Source of the DNA: Asparagopsis taxiformis
Lineage: Eukaryota; Rhodophyta; Florideophyceae; Bonnemaisoniales; Bonnemaisoniaceae
Direction: 5' to 3'
DNA: 64,000 bases
Assembly: GCA_030407315.1 (NCBI GenBank)
Contig: JALQPE010000059.1
Coordinates: 186,001-250,000 of the forward strand
Each line of letters starts with the position of its first letter. The stretch's first letter is position 1. A program made the position numbers and the translations under genes. The notes under the pieces are model-generated. The model was not told where the DNA came from. It ran no database searches and worked only from the letters and a program-made list of their open reading frames with translations. Below, piece by piece: positions 27,187 through 37,106 of the stretch.

Positions 27187-28587
27187 ATGACAATGCCGAG
27201 CAACCAGCTCTCATCTGTAGCCTTTACACAATATCCCATTCTGCCATTCCGTCGCCCACGTGCGCCTTGGATCCATCCCCACCAGCAACCGCTCTGTACC
27301 GCGTCTGCCCCCGGCAAATCCGTGCTCGTCATCGGCGGCGGTGCTGCTGGCTACTTTGCAGCTATAACCTGTGCACGTCACGCCGCCCATCATGTCTCGG
27401 TGACCATTCTAGAAGGCTCGAATCGCGTGTTAGAAAAAGTCCGTATCAGCGGTGGTGGACGCTGCAATGTAACCTCTGGTCTCTCGCTCGACGACACACG
27501 CGCATTTGCCAGCAACTATCCGCGCGGGAGCAGGGAAATGACAGCAGTGCTGACCAAATTCGGCGCAAATGACGTGATGCAGTTCTTCGAAGATGAGGGC
27601 GTTGCGCTGAAAATGGAGCCTGGCGGGAAGATTTTTCCGCAATCTAACAGCAGTCAAACTGTAATTGACGCGCTCACATCCGCTGCTGATCGTGCTGGCG
27701 TCTCATTATGTACAGCTGTCAGAGCTACTGCCATTCAACGACACGGTGATGGTTACGTCGTTCAGACAAACCGGAACAATTTCAAGGCGCAATATGTTGT
27801 GATTGCAACTGGGTCTGCAGCCGCTGCCCACAAGTGGGCTGCACAATTTGGTCATGACATTGTAAAAACTGTGCCGAGTTTATTCACGTTCAAGATCAAC
27901 GATCGCAGACTTGAGGGGCTTGCTGGTGTGTCTGTTGAAGATTGCTCGATAGCATTGCAAATCGCAAAAGGCGATAAGAGGCGTAGAAGGATGCAAGGTC
28001 TTGTGCAACGAGGCCCAGTGCTTGTGACGCACTGGGGGCTGTCCGGGCCTGCGGTTTTGGCTCTTTCGGCGTTTGGGGCTCGTGTGTTACACGAAGAGCG
28101 ATATTCAATGCGGTGCGTTGTGGACTGGGTTCCGAGCTTGTCGTACGTCGAAAAGATGGATGTGTTACGGTCGGCGAGAGTCGCTATGGGCGGTAAGAAG
28201 GTAGTAAATGTGAATCCGTTCAGCGGTAAAATTCCGCGAAGATTATGGTGTGCATTGGTGCAATCTGTGACGGGTATGGCGCAATGTGAGACGTGGAACA
28301 GTGTCAGCAAGGAGATGGTTTCGGAATTGGCGTCTGTATTGCAGAAATGCGAATTTGTGATATCTGGGAAGGGAGAATTTAAGGAGGAGTTTGTTACCGC
28401 GGGTGGTGTAAATTTGAAAGGTGTGGATATGAAGACTTTCGAGAGTCGTCATGTAGACGGGTTGTATTTTGCGGGGGAGACTTTGGATGTTGACGGTAGA
28501 ACTGGTGGGTTTAATTTAGAATTTGCATGGTCAAGTGGGTACATTGCTGGGATGGCGATCGCGGATAGCGTTTTGAGTTTAGTATGA
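27187..28587 (+). CDS. HI0933/BaiN-type FAD-dependent oxidoreductase
   Basis: 466 residues. After a ~40-residue Ser/Pro/Arg-containing leader comes the dinucleotide-binding motif VIGGGAAGYFAA, then the family-specific block ISGGGRCNVTSG, the middle segment MEPGGKIFPQSNSS, and the C-terminal FAD-contact motif DGRTGGFNLEFAWSSGYIAG. These define the HI0933-like flavoprotein family, related to BaiN and found in bacteria and plastid-bearing eukaryotes. Reaction and substrate are unknown for most members; hydride transfer with NAD(P)H is presumed. The leader suggests organelle targeting. The start at MTMPSNQ is the first in-frame ATG. Confidence 0.9.
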   Translation: MTMPSNQLSSVAFTQYPILPFRRPRAPWIHPHQQPLCTASAPGKSVLVIGGGAAGYFAAITCARHAAHHVSVTILEGSNRVLEKVRISGGGRCNVTSGLSLDDTRAFASNYPRGSREMTAVLTKFGANDVMQFFEDEGVALKMEPGGKIFPQSNSSQTVIDALTSAADRAGVSLCTAVRATAIQRHGDGYVVQTNRNNFKAQYVVIATGSAAAAHKWAAQFGHDIVKTVPSLFTFKINDRRLEGLAGVSVEDCSIALQIAKGDKRRRRMQGLVQRGPVLVTHWGLSGPAVLALSAFGARVLHEERYSMRCVVDWVPSLSYVEKMDVLRSARVAMGGKKVVNVNPFSGKIPRRLWCALVQSVTGMAQCETWNSVSKEMVSELASVLQKCEFVISGKGEFKEEFVTAGGVNLKGVDMKTFESRHVDGLYFAGETLDVDGRTGGFNLEFAWSSGYIAGMAIADSVLSLV

Positions 28588-29232
28588 ATGTGGAGATGAT
28601 GGTAGAGAACGTGTCGTTCTTTTCAGTGGCAAGAATGGAAACACTAGATTTTGTTGACAGTGGAACAAGGTTTGTAGAAACATATGAACTGAGTGCTCGG
28701 GTATTTTCCACTAGCACGTGCTGTTGTAGAATTGGGGAAAGCGACCTTGCAAGGGAACAGATTCTGAAAGTAGCACTGCATATGGAAAGATGCCGAAAAG
28801 ATGGTCGCAGACTGCAAAAACACAGGTGACTTGTACATTGCAGCACTGCTTCCGAGACGAGCAGAACGCTCTCCCCTGTTCAACGTGACGGACGACTACC
28901 GCCAGTTTAACAAATCATAACTGACCTGAAACTGACTGCCTTTGTTGGCATGTGACCGACAATCATGGAAGCGGCGCTTCCGAAGCGCATTGCTGTCATT
29001 CACCTACGAAATGTTGAATTATGAATATAATATTGGCATAACACCAATATTCTTCAAAAATCAGAGAAAATCGATCATACTTGGATGTTTTGGCGGGAAA
29101 ACTGGGAAACAGAGGGCACTCCCACCAACGACCAGGAGCTTCTCAACCATCGATCTCCTACGCCATGTGCCTTGTTCAGAACACCACCATCATTCACTCA
29201 CCAAGGCAAGTTACTATTTCTTCCCTGATGCA
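28588..29232. other. Spacer between flavoprotein and MCM10
   Basis: 645 bp. One plus-strand frame (28584-28829) overlaps the flavoprotein stop and looks like chance. AT-rich from ~29020. No element can be named. Confidence 0.4.
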
Positions 29233-31503
29233 ATGGCTGCTGCAGTTGTGAAAGATAGCCTCGATTCGGAGCTGGAGGCTCTGTTCGATGGCCCAACCCC
29301 CGCCGCGACATCGCTTGCAGAACATTCTGTCCAACATTCTACCCCTGCAAATGACACGCTCGACTCGCAACTGGAGGAACTTTTCGACGCGCCAATTGAG
29401 GCACCTGCAGAGTCACAAGTGCCGAAAAGGTCAATTCTAGACGCACTAGTCGAGAACAAATCTCGTCTATCAGGACGTGCTGCAGAAATTGCAAACGATG
29501 TAATCAATCTCCAATCATCCTCCGAGCGGCAAAAACGCGACCAAGAGGCGCAGAAAAAGTCCTTGCAACACGTACTGATTGGGAATCAATCCCGGCTAAC
29601 AGGTCGTGCGACCGAATTTGCAAACGACGCCGCCAATCTTCACTTGCCTGTCGAGGGACGTGCATCTATCAAAGATGCCATGTTACAACGTCGTTTAGCA
29701 AAGACAAGCCATGTCAATTCGGAGCGCGAGGAAAAGGAACGCGCGAAACGGGCGCGAAATGCATTCAAGATTGTCGGCAGAGATGCGGTGCGGAGAAAGA
29801 CGGTGGAAGATTATGTCGATCATCGTTTTACGAATATGTCTCTGAGAGATGCTGTATACGACCAAGCGAGACTGACGGCCATATTCGAACATAGCATTCG
29901 CGTGGATGTATCCGAAATCAAAACGAGGGAAATGGAAATTCGTTCCGGTAAACTTGGCGAATTTGTTCTCTTCGCATGCATGGTTCAGAAACACGGCAAG
30001 AGAGAGTCGAAAGCCGGAAACAAGTATGCGGTATGGTCCGTGTATAACATGCCACATGGGAAACTAGAAGGCAATGATCATGTACCAGAATCCACGCTTG
30101 TGACCGTCTTATTATTCGACGAAGCGTTTGAAGCGTTTCACACCCAGGTACCTGGCGGTGTGTATGCATTTCGAAAGCCAAAACTACTTCCACCGCGCGT
30201 CGGAGAAGCAGCGTCAAGAAAGGACCATGTGACATGGTCGGGGTACACGCTCAATGTTTCCAAACGACGACAGGTGATTCCGCTGGGCATCTGCAAGGAC
30301 TTCAAGCTTTGCGAAGCGATTGGGTCGGATATGACAGCATGCGGTGCTTGGTATGACGCGAATCGTTTGAAAGCATGTGTGCGACACACAATGAAATCAC
30401 GTACGACGAATCTATACGGGACACGAATGGACATCAACAACGCAGAACGTCCCACACTAGCCAGGGATGTCATGCAGGGTGTGAATGCGCCCGTGGACAT
30501 CTCGGCGGCGGATGGCGGCAAGTCGCGTAATCGATACGGCGTCGAGTTGATGGAAAGTGGCGATGGAGAGGCGGTGCGGAGAATGAGGGCAGAGAAGGAA
30601 AAAGTTTCCAAGTTGAAATTGGGGTTGAAAAATGGGGGCGATGTCGCGCGTTCGGTCGTGCAAATGGGCATTCAAGCGGCCAAGGCACGTGATGCGAAGA
30701 GATGGAATACGGCCGGGAAGAGTCATGGCGCGATTTCAATGATGCCGTTTCAGAAAGGGGGGAGATTGGTTGAGAGTCGGGAACAGGGCGCGGTTGGTAG
30801 TGGACAAGGGCATTTGTTGCAGAATCAGTACGAACACGCGGTGGCTGTGCTGCGGAAAAGTGGGTTTGTATTGAGGAGTGATGGATCTCTTGTGCCGCAG
30901 TCGAAGGAGAAAATGAAGGTGAGGGTTATTTGTGGAGGGAAAACTAAACGAGAGAGAAGCAGTTTGGGTGATTTGAATGGTGATGTCTGTTCATCCCCTG
31001 GGCGAGCACCGTTGAAAGCAGCATCGTCGACTGGTTCGGTGAGGAAAGGGTCTGGTCCGAACGTTAAGAGATCTGAAAATATGGCATTGGAAGCAGGGCG
31101 TAAGATGGCGCGGAATTATTCTGGTCGAGATTCATCGGCTGACAGGGCGAAAAATTTGTCACAGCAGAATACGAATAGGAAGGAGGTTGGGTCTGGCGTA
31201 GAGAAAACTATGAGAGCCAATTTGTCGACGGGTGAAACAGCGTTTTTGAACGGTGAAGCAAAACGCGAAAAGGTCGCAGAGAAGAATCAGAGTGCTATGG
31301 TCGATAAACAGAATCTAGAAAAGGATTCTGAAGAGTGTTGGATGGAATTGGAGCAATCGTCTGCTCAAAAGTGTACTGATGTACCGGTTGAGTCAAAACT
31401 AGATCGTGCAGGTGTTGATGGTGTGACTTTGCACAGTGCTGGGGATGAAAATGTTGATATAGAGTTGTCAGATGAATCTGACGATGAGGAGATGAATGAT
31501 TAG
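29233..31503 (+). CDS. MCM10: MCM10 replication initiation factor
   Basis: 756 residues from the ATG at 29233 (MAAAVVKDSLD); the frame is open ~97 codons upstream but that stretch is AT-rich and unlikely to be coding. The OB-fold spans roughly residues 190-340 (GEFVLFACMVQKHGK, STLVTVLLFDEAFEAF, GVYAFRKPKLLPP). The zinc finger follows at once: LGICKDFKLCEAIGSDMTACGAW then ACVRH, with Cys354, Cys360, Cys370, Cys382 and His385 as ligand candidates. MCM10 binds CMG helicase, ssDNA and polymerase alpha at origins. The N-terminus carries two duplicated pairs: LDSELEALFDGP/LDSQLEELFDAP and ENKSRLSGRAAEIAND/GNQSRLTGRATEFAND. The C-terminal ~350 residues are low-complexity and basic, ending in an acidic tail; no clear vertebrate-type C-terminal zinc domain is seen. 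Confidence 0.9.
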   Translation: MAAAVVKDSLDSELEALFDGPTPAATSLAEHSVQHSTPANDTLDSQLEELFDAPIEAPAESQVPKRSILDALVENKSRLSGRAAEIANDVINLQSSSERQKRDQEAQKKSLQHVLIGNQSRLTGRATEFANDAANLHLPVEGRASIKDAMLQRRLAKTSHVNSEREEKERAKRARNAFKIVGRDAVRRKTVEDYVDHRFTNMSLRDAVYDQARLTAIFEHSIRVDVSEIKTREMEIRSGKLGEFVLFACMVQKHGKRESKAGNKYAVWSVYNMPHGKLEGNDHVPESTLVTVLLFDEAFEAFHTQVPGGVYAFRKPKLLPPRVGEAASRKDHVTWSGYTLNVSKRRQVIPLGICKDFKLCEAIGSDMTACGAWYDANRLKACVRHTMKSRTTNLYGTRMDINNAERPTLARDVMQGVNAPVDISAADGGKSRNRYGVELMESGDGEAVRRMRAEKEKVSKLKLGLKNGGDVARSVVQMGIQAAKARDAKRWNTAGKSHGAISMMPFQKGGRLVESREQGAVGSGQGHLLQNQYEHAVAVLRKSGFVLRSDGSLVPQSKEKMKVRVICGGKTKRERSSLGDLNGDVCSSPGRAPLKAASSTGSVRKGSGPNVKRSENMALEAGRKMARNYSGRDSSADRAKNLSQQNTNRKEVGSGVEKTMRANLSTGETAFLNGEAKREKVAEKNQSAMVDKQNLEKDSEECWMELEQSSAQKCTDVPVESKLDRAGVDGVTLHSAGDENVDIELSDESDDEEMND

Positions 31504-31889
31504 TGTGAGAGGTTGTGTGTAAATGTATAACAGCTAATCATATCGTGGAATGAGTAGTAGATAGTGTCAGTTGGTGCACAATACATCACTGGAAGTGTAC
31601 CAGTAACCAGCGATGCAAAACCGCGAACCAGTTGATCTCTTTAGAAGAGCGATCAGTACGGCATCTGATACGTCGGCCTATTTCTATTTGCTGTTACTAA
31701 ACACTGCGCAAGTTTTCTGCAAATTTATTGGCTGCGAACAACAAAATACAGCCTCAAGTATGTATCGCAAAAAAATATCTCAAACGTGGATGTGCGTCCC
31801 AATACGTTGCCTCGCGCAGCCATCTACTCAATCACCCCTCCCCCTCCCAAGACATCTCCCTTCCGCGCACCACTTCTCAAACCAAAGCC
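31504..31889. other. Spacer between MCM10 and BBD-like gene
   Basis: 386 bp holding the MCM10 3' end and the 5' leader of the next gene. Nothing else seen. Confidence 0.4.
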
Positions 31890-33260
31890 ATGTCGCATCC
31901 AGCCTTTACGCCGCCCACGTCCATCACCAAACCCGCCCTGCGTCAATCTCTCTTCCTCCGCTGCACAACCACCAGACGCCATGCAAGCGCCCGCACTCTC
32001 ATCCGCCCTGCACCCATCATCGCGCTAGCGGGCTGGCAAGACATCATCTTTCCATCACCACAACCGTCAGACGCCTCCCAAGCCTTCGAGACCATGCGCA
32101 CCAATTTTCCCTCCGATTGGGCGGAGACCTATCTCCTCGGCACATCAAAAAACGGCAAACACCTCTACTGCATCATTTCTACGTCACACAAGACGAAAGG
32201 TACACGTCCCTCATATGCGATTTCATCCTTTGCAATTCCGCTCCCCCTGACGTCCGTCATGGACAAAAATCTCGTCCACGACGCCTTCTCCGTCTTTGCA
32301 GCCGACATCGTTTCGCGTGATTCACTCGTCGCCTACGACACTTCCTTTATCAGCAAACTACTCCCCTCACAGTTACTACGCATCTGCAACGTGGACGCCG
32401 CCAAGACCGCTGAAATCGGCGCATCGATCATTCGAGATTCGCCGACCAACAGCCGACTAAACGCCGCTACGGTGTTCCTCGACGCGCTCGATCGCCTCCA
32501 GCTGCGACTCGTGGGCGCCTGTGTCGAGGAAGTGGAAACTTGCGCGGAAAATACGTATAATATCGCAGGCCACTTGTTCCTCCAGCGGCAGACGGCACAA
32601 TTGTACGGAGAGGTTGTGTACGGCAGCGACGTGTTACGCGTGCAGTGCACACCGGCCGTGGCGGTCGCGGTAGCGAATGCGGCGAATGTCGCCTGCTATA
32701 TGCGTCGGCAGATGTTCGATTCATGCTCGCTGGCGGTCGTGGACATGGCGTCTGCGTTCAGCGCGTGCGGGCAGAATGCCATTGAGGTGCAGAAGGAGGC
32801 GCAGGGGGCTGGTAGATGTACGGCTTGCGTGGAGGAGGATGTGCTGCGATGTGCGCCGTGGGAAATGAAGGCGGAGGATGTGCTGCAGCTGTCGGATGAG
32901 GCGTTGCGAAGGGAGCTGAGAAGATGCGATGTGGGCGTGACGATGGTGGAAAGTAGGGAGAGTTTGTTGCGCAAATTTGTACAGTTGATGGACGAGGTGG
33001 AACGGAGGGAGGTTGGAATTATGCTCGCGGCTGATGCGGAATTGTATGGACTTGCTGGGGAGTTGCAGAAGAATCGGTCGAAACGGGGGGTGCTTTTGCA
33101 GGAATTGAGGGAAGCGGAGAAGGCGGAAATGTGGGTCGAGGCGGCGAGAATTGGCGAAAGGATTCGGGTTATTGAATCGCAGACGGCTGATATTACTGCT
33201 GAGCCTGGGTCGTATTCGTCGTATTTGGATCAGGACGAGTGGTATCGTCCGAATAGATGA
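31890..33260 (+). CDS. Plastid bifunctional-nuclease-domain protein (BBD/BFN-like) with UVR motif
   Basis: 456 residues from the ATG at 31890 (MSHPAFTPP). The first ~55 residues are Ser/Thr/Arg-rich with few acids and fit a transit peptide. The middle holds a DUF151/BFN-like domain around LVGACVEEVETCAENTYNIAG through QCTPAVAVAVANAANV. A CTAC pair (GRCTACVEEDVLRC) and a SAP-like helix pair (LSDEALRRELRRCD...SLLRKFVQL) come next. The C-terminus has a UVR-type hairpin (AEMWVEAARIGERIRVIES) before an acidic tail. BFN plus UVR is the layout of plant BBD1/2, nucleases linked to basal defence and stress. The catalytic residues of the BFN fold cannot be confirmed by eye; the inserted Cys/SAP-like stretch is not part of the plant proteins as I know them. 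Confidence 0.68.
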   Translation: MSHPAFTPPTSITKPALRQSLFLRCTTTRRHASARTLIRPAPIIALAGWQDIIFPSPQPSDASQAFETMRTNFPSDWAETYLLGTSKNGKHLYCIISTSHKTKGTRPSYAISSFAIPLPLTSVMDKNLVHDAFSVFAADIVSRDSLVAYDTSFISKLLPSQLLRICNVDAAKTAEIGASIIRDSPTNSRLNAATVFLDALDRLQLRLVGACVEEVETCAENTYNIAGHLFLQRQTAQLYGEVVYGSDVLRVQCTPAVAVAVANAANVACYMRRQMFDSCSLAVVDMASAFSACGQNAIEVQKEAQGAGRCTACVEEDVLRCAPWEMKAEDVLQLSDEALRRELRRCDVGVTMVESRESLLRKFVQLMDEVERREVGIMLAADAELYGLAGELQKNRSKRGVLLQELREAEKAEMWVEAARIGERIRVIESQTADITAEPGSYSSYLDQDEWYRPNR

Positions 33261-33516
33261 GAGAAACGAGATGGGGGAATCTGCGCGATAGCATTACAAA
33301 GCACATGATGGCAAACGGCGGAGGCGGCGAAATGTTTGCAGACGGACGTGGAGAAAGTTGTCGGAGGATGATTAAAAAATGAATAAATTGTAGCGGAAAG
33401 CATGCGAGATTGCAAGATGATGGCGGTAGAAAAGGAACACGATTCGCATGCAGCTAACGGCGCTCCGTTTTCACCAACGAACGCATTCGGACAAATCCTC
33501 CAACCAAACCGCTGCC

Positions 33517-34710
33517 ATGGCGTATCGACCACTCGTCGCACTCACGTTGGGTGTAGGCGTCAGCATAACCTATCGCAACGTGTACCCATCGTACATCTAC
33601 CCGCCGCCACTACAAATACCTCATACCATTTCCATCATTCCGTCCGTCACTGAGCGTTCATCGCCCATGCATATTCACCGCACATCCGCCGGCGCTGCGG
33701 AGCGACCCTGGGGTCGTTCTCATGCCGATACACCTACTCCAGCACCAGCCCCGTCGCCCGCCTCCGCCGAGCCGCACTCTGTCGAGGAGCTCGTCCCTAT
33801 TTCATCCGACTTTCTGCGCCGTCATTATAGCACCTTTCCGGACGCCGATATCAGCTCCGAGTTGCAGCAGTTACGCGATGAGATTAACGCGTTGCAGAAC
33901 GCCATCGTCGCCCAAATTCAGCCCGCTTCCGACGCCCAGTCGTCGCACCGCGCTCCCGCTGTCGTTATTGATGCTATACTGAACGAGCAGATTCCGTCAA
34001 GCATGGATAGCTCCATGTATAGCGCCCGTTGCGCTAGCGAGGAGGCTGCCGACCGATGCGCCAAGATGCCGCTGTTGAGCACGTTTGCGCCGAGGTTTCT
34101 TGCGATTGCGTCTGCGTATCAAGCCTTTCAGAATAAGCAGAAGGAGCATATTTCTGACGTGATTAAAGAGTTTCTGCCAAACGACTTTCGCGGTAATGTC
34201 TTTTCGACGTTTCAGCACAGAAGTGAGCGGAATAACTCGCAGGCCATAAACGACCTGATGGAAAACGGAGGTACCATTCGTGAAAAATACGAGCTCTTGT
34301 GGCAGCAGCAGTGGAAACGACGCGAAAACTTGGCTATGGTTGGTAACGCCACCGGTGTCTGGAGACTGCTTGTCAAATATCTCGCTGGTGTCCCGCAGCC
34401 ATTGCTCACCTTTGCCAGAGATATTAACGCACCCAATGGGCCCACTGAACAGATTCGTATCAAGTATGGAGCAGCGTTGACCGAGTTGGTTAAATTTTGT
34501 ATAGAGCTCAATGCTCTTTGTGCAGCTGCCTCTTTTGTGGATGATGCACAAGCTCTTGAGCAAGTGAGCTCCCAATTGGAACGCAGTCTGACCTTGTATG
34601 AGTCGGAGCAGAGAAAGTTTGTGACCTTGTTGCAGGATCTCATCGTCAACTCTCCATTTTTCATTCGCCCAGACCAGATCGCATCACTCAACGTTCCGCA
34701 ACAAAAGTAA
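33517..34710 (+). CDS. Unknown protein with N-terminal hydrophobic segment and helical C-terminus
   Basis: 397 residues from the ATG at 33517 (MAYRPLVALTLGVGVSITYRN). The first ~20 residues form a short hydrophobic stretch that may be a signal anchor or part of an organelle leader. Residues ~60-100 are Pro/Ala/Ser-rich. A coiled coil follows (SSELQQLRDEINALQNAIVAQI), then a ~230-residue helical domain with EYELLWQQQWKRREN-like charged helices (from GGTIREKYELLWQQQWK) and LVKYLAGVPQPLLTF. I do not recognise the family. Codon use and length leave little doubt that it is a gene. It follows the BBD-like gene by 256 bp and is convergent with the SMP-like gene. Confidence 0.7.
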   Translation: MAYRPLVALTLGVGVSITYRNVYPSYIYPPPLQIPHTISIIPSVTERSSPMHIHRTSAGAAERPWGRSHADTPTPAPAPSPASAEPHSVEELVPISSDFLRRHYSTFPDADISSELQQLRDEINALQNAIVAQIQPASDAQSSHRAPAVVIDAILNEQIPSSMDSSMYSARCASEEAADRCAKMPLLSTFAPRFLAIASAYQAFQNKQKEHISDVIKEFLPNDFRGNVFSTFQHRSERNNSQAINDLMENGGTIREKYELLWQQQWKRRENLAMVGNATGVWRLLVKYLAGVPQPLLTFARDINAPNGPTEQIRIKYGAALTELVKFCIELNALCAAASFVDDAQALEQVSSQLERSLTLYESEQRKFVTLLQDLIVNSPFFIRPDQIASLNVPQQK

Positions 34711-34886
34711 CAAATCCTTGTTTACAATAGCGGAATACAACTTGCAGACGACTTCTTTCAACTGACTTGTGGCCAATTGCAGCATGTGTACAAACATATG
34801 TTGGTGTCGCACAATCGAACAACACAACGCGACACATAATCCAAAATCTCTACTCTACTAAAATACAACCAACATATGCATGCATC

Positions 34887-35726
34887 TCACAGAAACAGAG
34901 ACGATCGCAAGTTTACAGTACTTGCTCTTTCAGCTTGCTTGCGTGCCTCCAACAAATCATCTTCGGAAATCTTCTCCCGCGCCTTGCGTCGAATCACAAC
35001 AACCATACTTTCATCGCCAGTAACCCTCCTCTGCACAAATGACACAATTTGTTCTCTGACTAAATGCTCAATCTGCTCTCTGACGGGGATCGGCACAGCG
35101 CCCCATCCAACACTACTCTCGATGTTCATATCGAGCACGGGTGGCTCCTCGAACGAAATTCGCAGCGATGTGAGATCCTCTGAAAACGCGCATCGCAATT
35201 TTCCACGAAGATAAATCGCGGACACAGTTGCCAAACTGTTGAAACTGAGCCCCCATCGCGACCCAACGGCGCTGACAGACACCCACCAACTGCTGGGTGA
35301 CCAGTCGATATGCCACGTGCTATACGACAGCGCGCGCCATTCGAGCAGGTCAACCGACGGCGCCTCGGCAGCCACGCTCGGCATTGAGCATTCGATGTGG
35401 CGCACGGTGTGTATGGCGTCGAGTGTTTGCAGAGCGTCTGCGAGAAGATCGCGTAGCATTCGTGCGTAGAAACCCTCGGTCATTTCCGGACACAGCGCAA
35501 TGGTGGATACAAGATTGCTCGCGGCTGTGTTCCATGCGCGCAGCTTTTGCTCGCAGCGATGCAGACGGGCGATCAATTGCTCGCGCGTCAGAGATTGTAG
35601 CTCGGTGTGCAGCTCTTCGTCGTGTTGCTCGGGTTTTGCGGGGGCGACTGGAGGGAATGGGGGCGGTTCTGTGGCATAGTCGTTTGCATCTTGGATTATT
35701 TGCGCCGTTGGAGTGACTCCGGTCAT
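34887..35726 (-). CDS. Protein with SMP/TULIP-like lipid-binding region, candidate
   Basis: 279 residues, start MTGVTPTAQ. N-terminal ~50 residues are Pro/Glu-rich, followed by a helical part (LTREQLIARLHRCEQKLRAW). From ~residue 125 the sequence resembles the SMP domain of extended synaptotagmins and ERMES proteins: LEWRALSYSTWHIDW, LATVSAIYLRGKLRCAF, LTSLRISFEEPPVLDMNI, then IPVREQIEHLVREQIVSFV. SMP domains carry lipids between membranes at contact sites. No transmembrane helix or C2 domain is seen, so it would need a partner for anchoring. The match is by pattern only; an unrelated beta-rich fold is possible. Same strand as the oxidoreductase upstream. Confidence 0.6.
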   Translation of the reverse strand: MTGVTPTAQIIQDANDYATEPPPFPPVAPAKPEQHDEELHTELQSLTREQLIARLHRCEQKLRAWNTAASNLVSTIALCPEMTEGFYARMLRDLLADALQTLDAIHTVRHIECSMPSVAAEAPSVDLLEWRALSYSTWHIDWSPSSWWVSVSAVGSRWGLSFNSLATVSAIYLRGKLRCAFSEDLTSLRISFEEPPVLDMNIESSVGWGAVPIPVREQIEHLVREQIVSFVQRRVTGDESMVVVIRRKAREKISEDDLLEARKQAERASTVNLRSSLFL

Positions 35727-35905
35727 CGTGTTTCGGGGAGTGGGATGTGGTCAAACATGAAGATGATGAGTGGTGGAGAGATTGGGAGGTTGAGTGATTT
35801 GGTTAACACATTCTCGAGTGAGTTGGCAGTGTCAGTACAGGCGGTTGTCCAAGTTTTTTTAAAATTTCTAGGTAATTTGTTCAAGTGCCAGTTGGCATCG
35901 CACGT

Positions 35906-37106
35906 CTACAAGCGACTCTGCTGCTGGCCAATGGTCAGTACCAGTTTTCCAACGCTCTTCCCCGTCTGAAAGTATTTCAACGCCTCGGGTGCCTCCTCGA
36001 ACGCAAATGTTTTTCCAATCGTCGCCTTCTGCAGCTCAAGCTGGTCCAATTCGCCAAAGAAGTCATCAAACAACTGATTTTCCTCAAACAATCGACCAAC
36101 ATTGAACCCAGCCACCGTCTTATTTTGATCCATCAGTTTCACGAGATCCACTCTCGGTCTCCTATAAAAGCCCAGCATGACACCAACAAAGTTCCACAAA
36201 GCGACCAAGCCGCCTGCAATTGCACCTTGCGGAATTATACTCGCACTTCCCATTACAACATATCGTCCACCAGCGTTCAACGCACGATAGCCCGGCTCGA
36301 AATAATCCCCCAGCACCGAATCCACCACCACATCCAAACCGCGCGCACCGGTGCCGCCCAAACACTTTTCCCTCACCGTCTTCAAAAAGCCATGCTTGGC
36401 ATCATCGACACCCCTGACAATAATCCTCTCCCTCGGCACGCCACGCTCTGTCAGAACCGCCACTTTCGACTCGCTACCTACGGTACAAACTGCCAGTCCG
36501 CCAATTTTATGCACAATCTCCACAAGTCTCAATCCGACACCGCCGGCGGCCGAGTGGATCAAAACGGCACGATGCGGACTTGTTATAAACCTCGAATGGG
36601 CGTCCCTCGAAACAGGCAGCCCACCAAGCACGAAAAGCGCATACCAGGCGGTGAGTGCTTGAGCGTAAAAGGCGGCGCCGTCCGCAAACGACCAATCATC
36701 GGGTAAATGCCTAGTACGTGTGGCACGGACATTGAGCAACGACGTGTAGGCGCCAAACTTGGTGAGTGCACAGACGCGATCGCCCGGTTTGAATTGTGTG
36801 ACATTGGCCCCTACGGCGTCCACGATACCGCACGCCTCGAAACCGGGCGTGAACGGCGGACGACCAGCTGCTGGGTAGATGCCGAGTGTGGCGAATACAT
36901 CTGCGAAATTTAGCCCGATGGCACGCACAGATAGACGGAGTTCATCGGGCGCCTGCAAGCTTGTTAGAGAGGGGCTGGCGGTGCGTGCGGGGGTGGATGT
37001 GAGGGTTACGTACTGGTGGCGCGACGGTTACTTGTTCAAGTTTTAAATTGTCAATGTCACCGTATTTGCGCGTGATCCATCGGAGTGCGGCGACAGGCTC
37101 CGTCAT
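35906..37106 (-). CDS. Zinc-independent MDR-family quinone oxidoreductase (two exons)
   Basis: Exon 1 is 37106-37014 (31 codons, MTEPVAALRWITRKYGD) and exon 2 is 36952-35906, joined across a 61-nt intron with donor GTACGT, branch-like CTAAC and acceptor GCTTGCAG; both boundaries are phase 0. The 379-residue product has the quinone-reductase N-terminal block (VRAIGLNFADVFATLGIYP, PFTPGFEACGIV, GDRVCAL) and a Rossmann motif HSAAGGVGLRLVE. Structural Zn cysteines of alcohol dehydrogenases are missing. It resembles VAT1-like and crotonyl-CoA-reductase-like NADPH:quinone oxidoreductases, reducing quinones or enones. Without exon 1 the protein would lack its first beta-strand, which supports the splice. 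C-terminus ends SRL; this could be read as a type-1 peroxisomal signal (S-R-L), which is worth testing. Confidence 0.9.
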
